Shown: piece after piece, positions 62,496 through 64,000 of the stretch
Layout of the letters: each line of letters opens with the position of its first letter
How positions within the stretch are numbered: position 1 is the stretch's first letter
Source of the DNA: Novosphingobium sp.
GTDB lineage: Bacteria > Pseudomonadota > Alphaproteobacteria > Sphingomonadales > Sphingomonadaceae
NCBI RefSeq assembly: GCF_025351285.1
Contig: NZ_JANXWG010000082.1
Span: 25,319 to 89,318 of the forward strand
DNA length: 64,000 bases
Direction of reading: 5' to 3'
The notes under the pieces: model-generated
Databases searched by the model: none
Told to the model about the DNA's origin: nothing
The model's input: the letters and a program-made list of their open reading frames with translations, nothing else
Program-made: the position numbers and the translations under genes

Positions 62496-63452
62496 ATGGC
62501 TGCATCGGTCCGTTCTTTGGCCGCAGCAAAGCCCCGCGCTCCCATCGGGCGCGGGGCTTTCGTGCATCCGGCGTTCTGGCTGGCGGCGGCCGCGCTGGGG
62601 GTGGCGATGATCGTGCGCGCACCGCTGTCGCAGCCGGCTGCGATCGCCTTGGCGACCGTGGTGATGATCGGCGGCGGGCTTCCGCATGGGGCCTTCGACA
62701 TCGCGCTCCTTCGGCGCGCGGCCTCACTCGACCGGCCTGCGCTGGCGCTGGCAGTGGGCGGTTACGCGGCGATTGTCGCGCTGATGGCGCTGCTGTCGAT
62801 CGCCGCGCCGCTGTTGGCGCTCGTCCTGTTCCTGGCGGTTTCGGCGTACCATTTCGGCGAGGACTGGCAGATGCTCGATGTGCCGCTGCTGCGATTTGCG
62901 GCGGGCGCCGCCGTGATCGCAGCGGCCACGCTCGGGCATCCGACGGGCGTCGCAGCCTTGTTCGTGGGCATGAGCGACGCACGGGCTGCGGTTGTCGCGA
63001 AAGTGATCATCGCGGCGGCGCCGGTGGCGTTGCTGGTCACCTTGGTGGGCGTGGGCACAGCCTGGCGGAACGGCGATCGCCAATGGGCCGCTGCAATGGC
63101 GCTTTGCCTGGTATTGCTTGTGCTGCTCCCCCCCGTTGCGGGGTTTGCGCTGTTCTTCGTGTTCCTGCACGCGCCGCGGCACCTGGTGCAATCGCGAGCG
63201 TCGCTGCGTGACATGACCCGGACACGCTGGCTGGTAACCGGGGCGCTGGTTTCCGCGGCCACGCTGATCGGCTGGTGGGTGCAGCAAAGACTGGTGCCGG
63301 GGCAAACCGGCGCGAGCTGGACGGCGCAGGCATTCCAGTTGCTGGCGTCGGTGGCGGTGCCGCACCTTGCGCTCTCGCGCTGGTTGGAAAAGCGGCTAGA
63401 GCGACCGAATTCAACCAGACAGCATCTTTCAATTGCAAAGGCCAGTGCATGA
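62496..63452 (+). CDS. blh: Brp/Blh beta-carotene 15,15'-dioxygenase
   Basis: Cleaves beta-carotene to retinal for the rhodopsin. The 318-aa membrane protein has the family's iron-ligand histidines: His64 (GLPHGAFD), His119 (YHFGEDW), His225/229 (FLHAPRHL) and His290 (VPHLAL), within many hydrophobic helices. ATG 62496 lies 4 bp after the rhodopsin stop, but a terminator-like hairpin (62528-62560) overlaps residues 12-22. GTG 62562 (residue 23) directly after it may be the true start. Ends in ATGA with crtI. Confidence 0.94.
   Translation: MAASVRSLAAAKPRAPIGRGAFVHPAFWLAAAALGVAMIVRAPLSQPAAIALATVVMIGGGLPHGAFDIALLRRAASLDRPALALAVGGYAAIVALMALLSIAAPLLALVLFLAVSAYHFGEDWQMLDVPLLRFAAGAAVIAAATLGHPTGVAALFVGMSDARAAVVAKVIIAAAPVALLVTLVGVGTAWRNGDRQWAAAMALCLVLLVLLPPVAGFALFFVFLHAPRHLVQSRASLRDMTRTRWLVTGALVSAATLIGWWVQQRLVPGQTGASWTAQAFQLLASVAVPHLALSRWLEKRLERPNSTRQHLSIAKASA
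62528..62560 (+). terminator. terminator/attenuator-like hairpin between rhodopsin and blh
   Basis: AAAGCCCCGCGC (62528-62539) pairs with GCGCGGGGCTTT (62549-62560), 12 perfect bp with a 9-nt loop and TTT at the end of the stem. It starts 37 bp after the rhodopsin stop, so it likely limits transcription into blh. Confidence 0.7.
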
Positions 63453-64000
63453 CTCGTCGTACCGCCATCGTGATCGGATCGGGCATCGGCGGCATCGCTT
63501 GCGCGATGCGCTTGCAGAGCCTGGGGTTCGATACGACCATCGTCGAGCAGCTCGACCAGCCCGGCGGGCGCGCTTATGTACGGCGCGCAGAGGGCTTTAC
63601 CTTCGACATGGGGCCCACGGTGCTGACCGTGCCGCATTTCATCGAGGAGCTGTTCGCGCTCGAACGCGACGTGGCGATGCTGGCGGCGCCCGATTTCCCG
63701 CCGGGCGTGCTGTCGGATAACCCGGTGGGCAGCGATGGCAAGACCGGCGGCCCGAATACCCGGCGCTATGTCGATATCGTGCCGATCCTGCCGTTCTATC
63801 GCATCTATTTCGATGACGGCACGTTCTTCGATTACAACGCCGATCAGGCGCATGTGCGTGCGCAGATTGCGCGGCTCGCGCCCGAAGATGTCGAAGGGTA
63901 CGAACGCTTCCACGAAGCCGCGCGCGCGATCTTCGAGCGCGGGTTCCTCGAACTTGCGCACCAGCGCCGCCACCAGCGCGCCGGTGCCGCCCATCGCGTA
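63449..64000 (+). CDS. crtI: phytoene desaturase, partial, with inverted tail at window end
   Basis: CrtI desaturates phytoene on the way to beta-carotene. The N-terminus has the FAD motif [53 protein letters not shown] and [15 protein letters not shown]. It stays CrtI-like to [10 protein letters not shown] (about 63965). After that the plus strand loses similarity, while the minus strand of 63950-64000 reads [19 protein letters not shown], a conserved CrtI segment that belongs ~100+ residues further on. So the last ~45 bases are inverted relative to the gene. ATGA overlap with blh fixes the start. Confidence 0.9.
   Translation, partial: MTRRTAIVIGSGIGGIACAMRLQSLGFDTTIVEQLDQPGGRAYVRRAEGFTFDMGPTVLTVPHFIEELFALERDVAMLAAPDFPPGVLSDNPVGSDGKTGGPNTRRYVDIVPILPFYRIYFDDGTFFDYNADQAHVRAQIARLAPEDVEGYERFHEAARAIFERGFLELAHQRRHQRAGAAHRV

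Overview
The window looks like an alphaproteobacterial chromosome, most likely a sphingomonad (Novosphingobium/Sphingomonas type). The reasons are high GC, a periplasm-rich purine catabolic cluster with a TonB-dependent receptor, an FzlA-like cell-division protein, a complex-I NDUFA9-like dehydrogenase, and a rhodopsin/blh/crtI photosystem of the kind seen in this order. The genus assignment is inference. Genes are tightly packed and very often coupled by ATGA/GTGA/TTGA stop-start overlaps.

Region 1 (1-9525) is core chromosome: the end of a flagellar operon (fliD, fliS), a strong 36-bp perfect hairpin, two tandem ParA-like ATPases without ParB, polyphosphate kinase and exopolyphosphatase (ppk, ppx), an FzlA/GST-like protein, a divergent NAD-dependent epimerase and tRNA-Leu(CAG).

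Region 2 (about 9613-25407) is a defence island inserted at the 3' end of tRNA-Leu. It opens with a P4-type tyrosine integrase and an AlpA-like regulator. A degenerate copy of the tRNA end lies at 25392-25407, and GACGGTAT repeats sit inside both ends. It carries a 413-bp element with 42-bp inverted termini, an orphan Phd-type antitoxin, and a type I restriction-modification operon (hsdM, rhuM-like, hsdS, hsdR). The hsdS is split at a CAAG tetranucleotide repeat and looks phase-variable; it also has five 12-bp LEAE-coding repeats. Next comes a McrBC-like system in which mcrB (with an EVE-like domain inserted in the AAA+ module) and mcrC are separated by a PD-(D/E)XK nuclease-like gene, a small membrane protein and a TerB-like gene whose frame breaks at a slippery A-run.

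Region 3 (25777-61453) is a purine acquisition and mineralisation supercluster. A 16-gene, nearly gapless run (hpxX to guaD) encodes guanine to xanthine to urate (GuaD, XdhABC), urate to allantoin (PuuD, PucM, UraD), allantoin to oxalurate (PuuE, AllC/HpxK-type, PucG) and oxalurate to oxalate (HpxX, HpxY, HpxZ, HpxW), plus an AzgA-type permease and a periplasmic nucleosidase. Adjacent genes add adenine deaminase, a periplasmic nucleoside hydrolase, a purine phosphoribosyltransferase, a LysR regulator, a TonB receptor, a NUP-type protein, 8-oxoguanine deaminase, a second xanthine/urate permease, cytochrome c', an ankyrin/DUF1552/DUF1592 secreted-protein operon, and a secreted ADGF-like adenosine deaminase. 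Together they suggest import and breakdown of environmental nucleosides and purines as a nitrogen source.

Region 4 (61709-64000) holds a green-type proton-pumping rhodopsin, a Blh beta-carotene cleavage enzyme that makes retinal, and the start of crtI. A terminator-like hairpin lies between rhodopsin and blh. The last ~45 bases of the window read as an inverted piece of crtI, pointing to a fold-back chimera or a real inversion.
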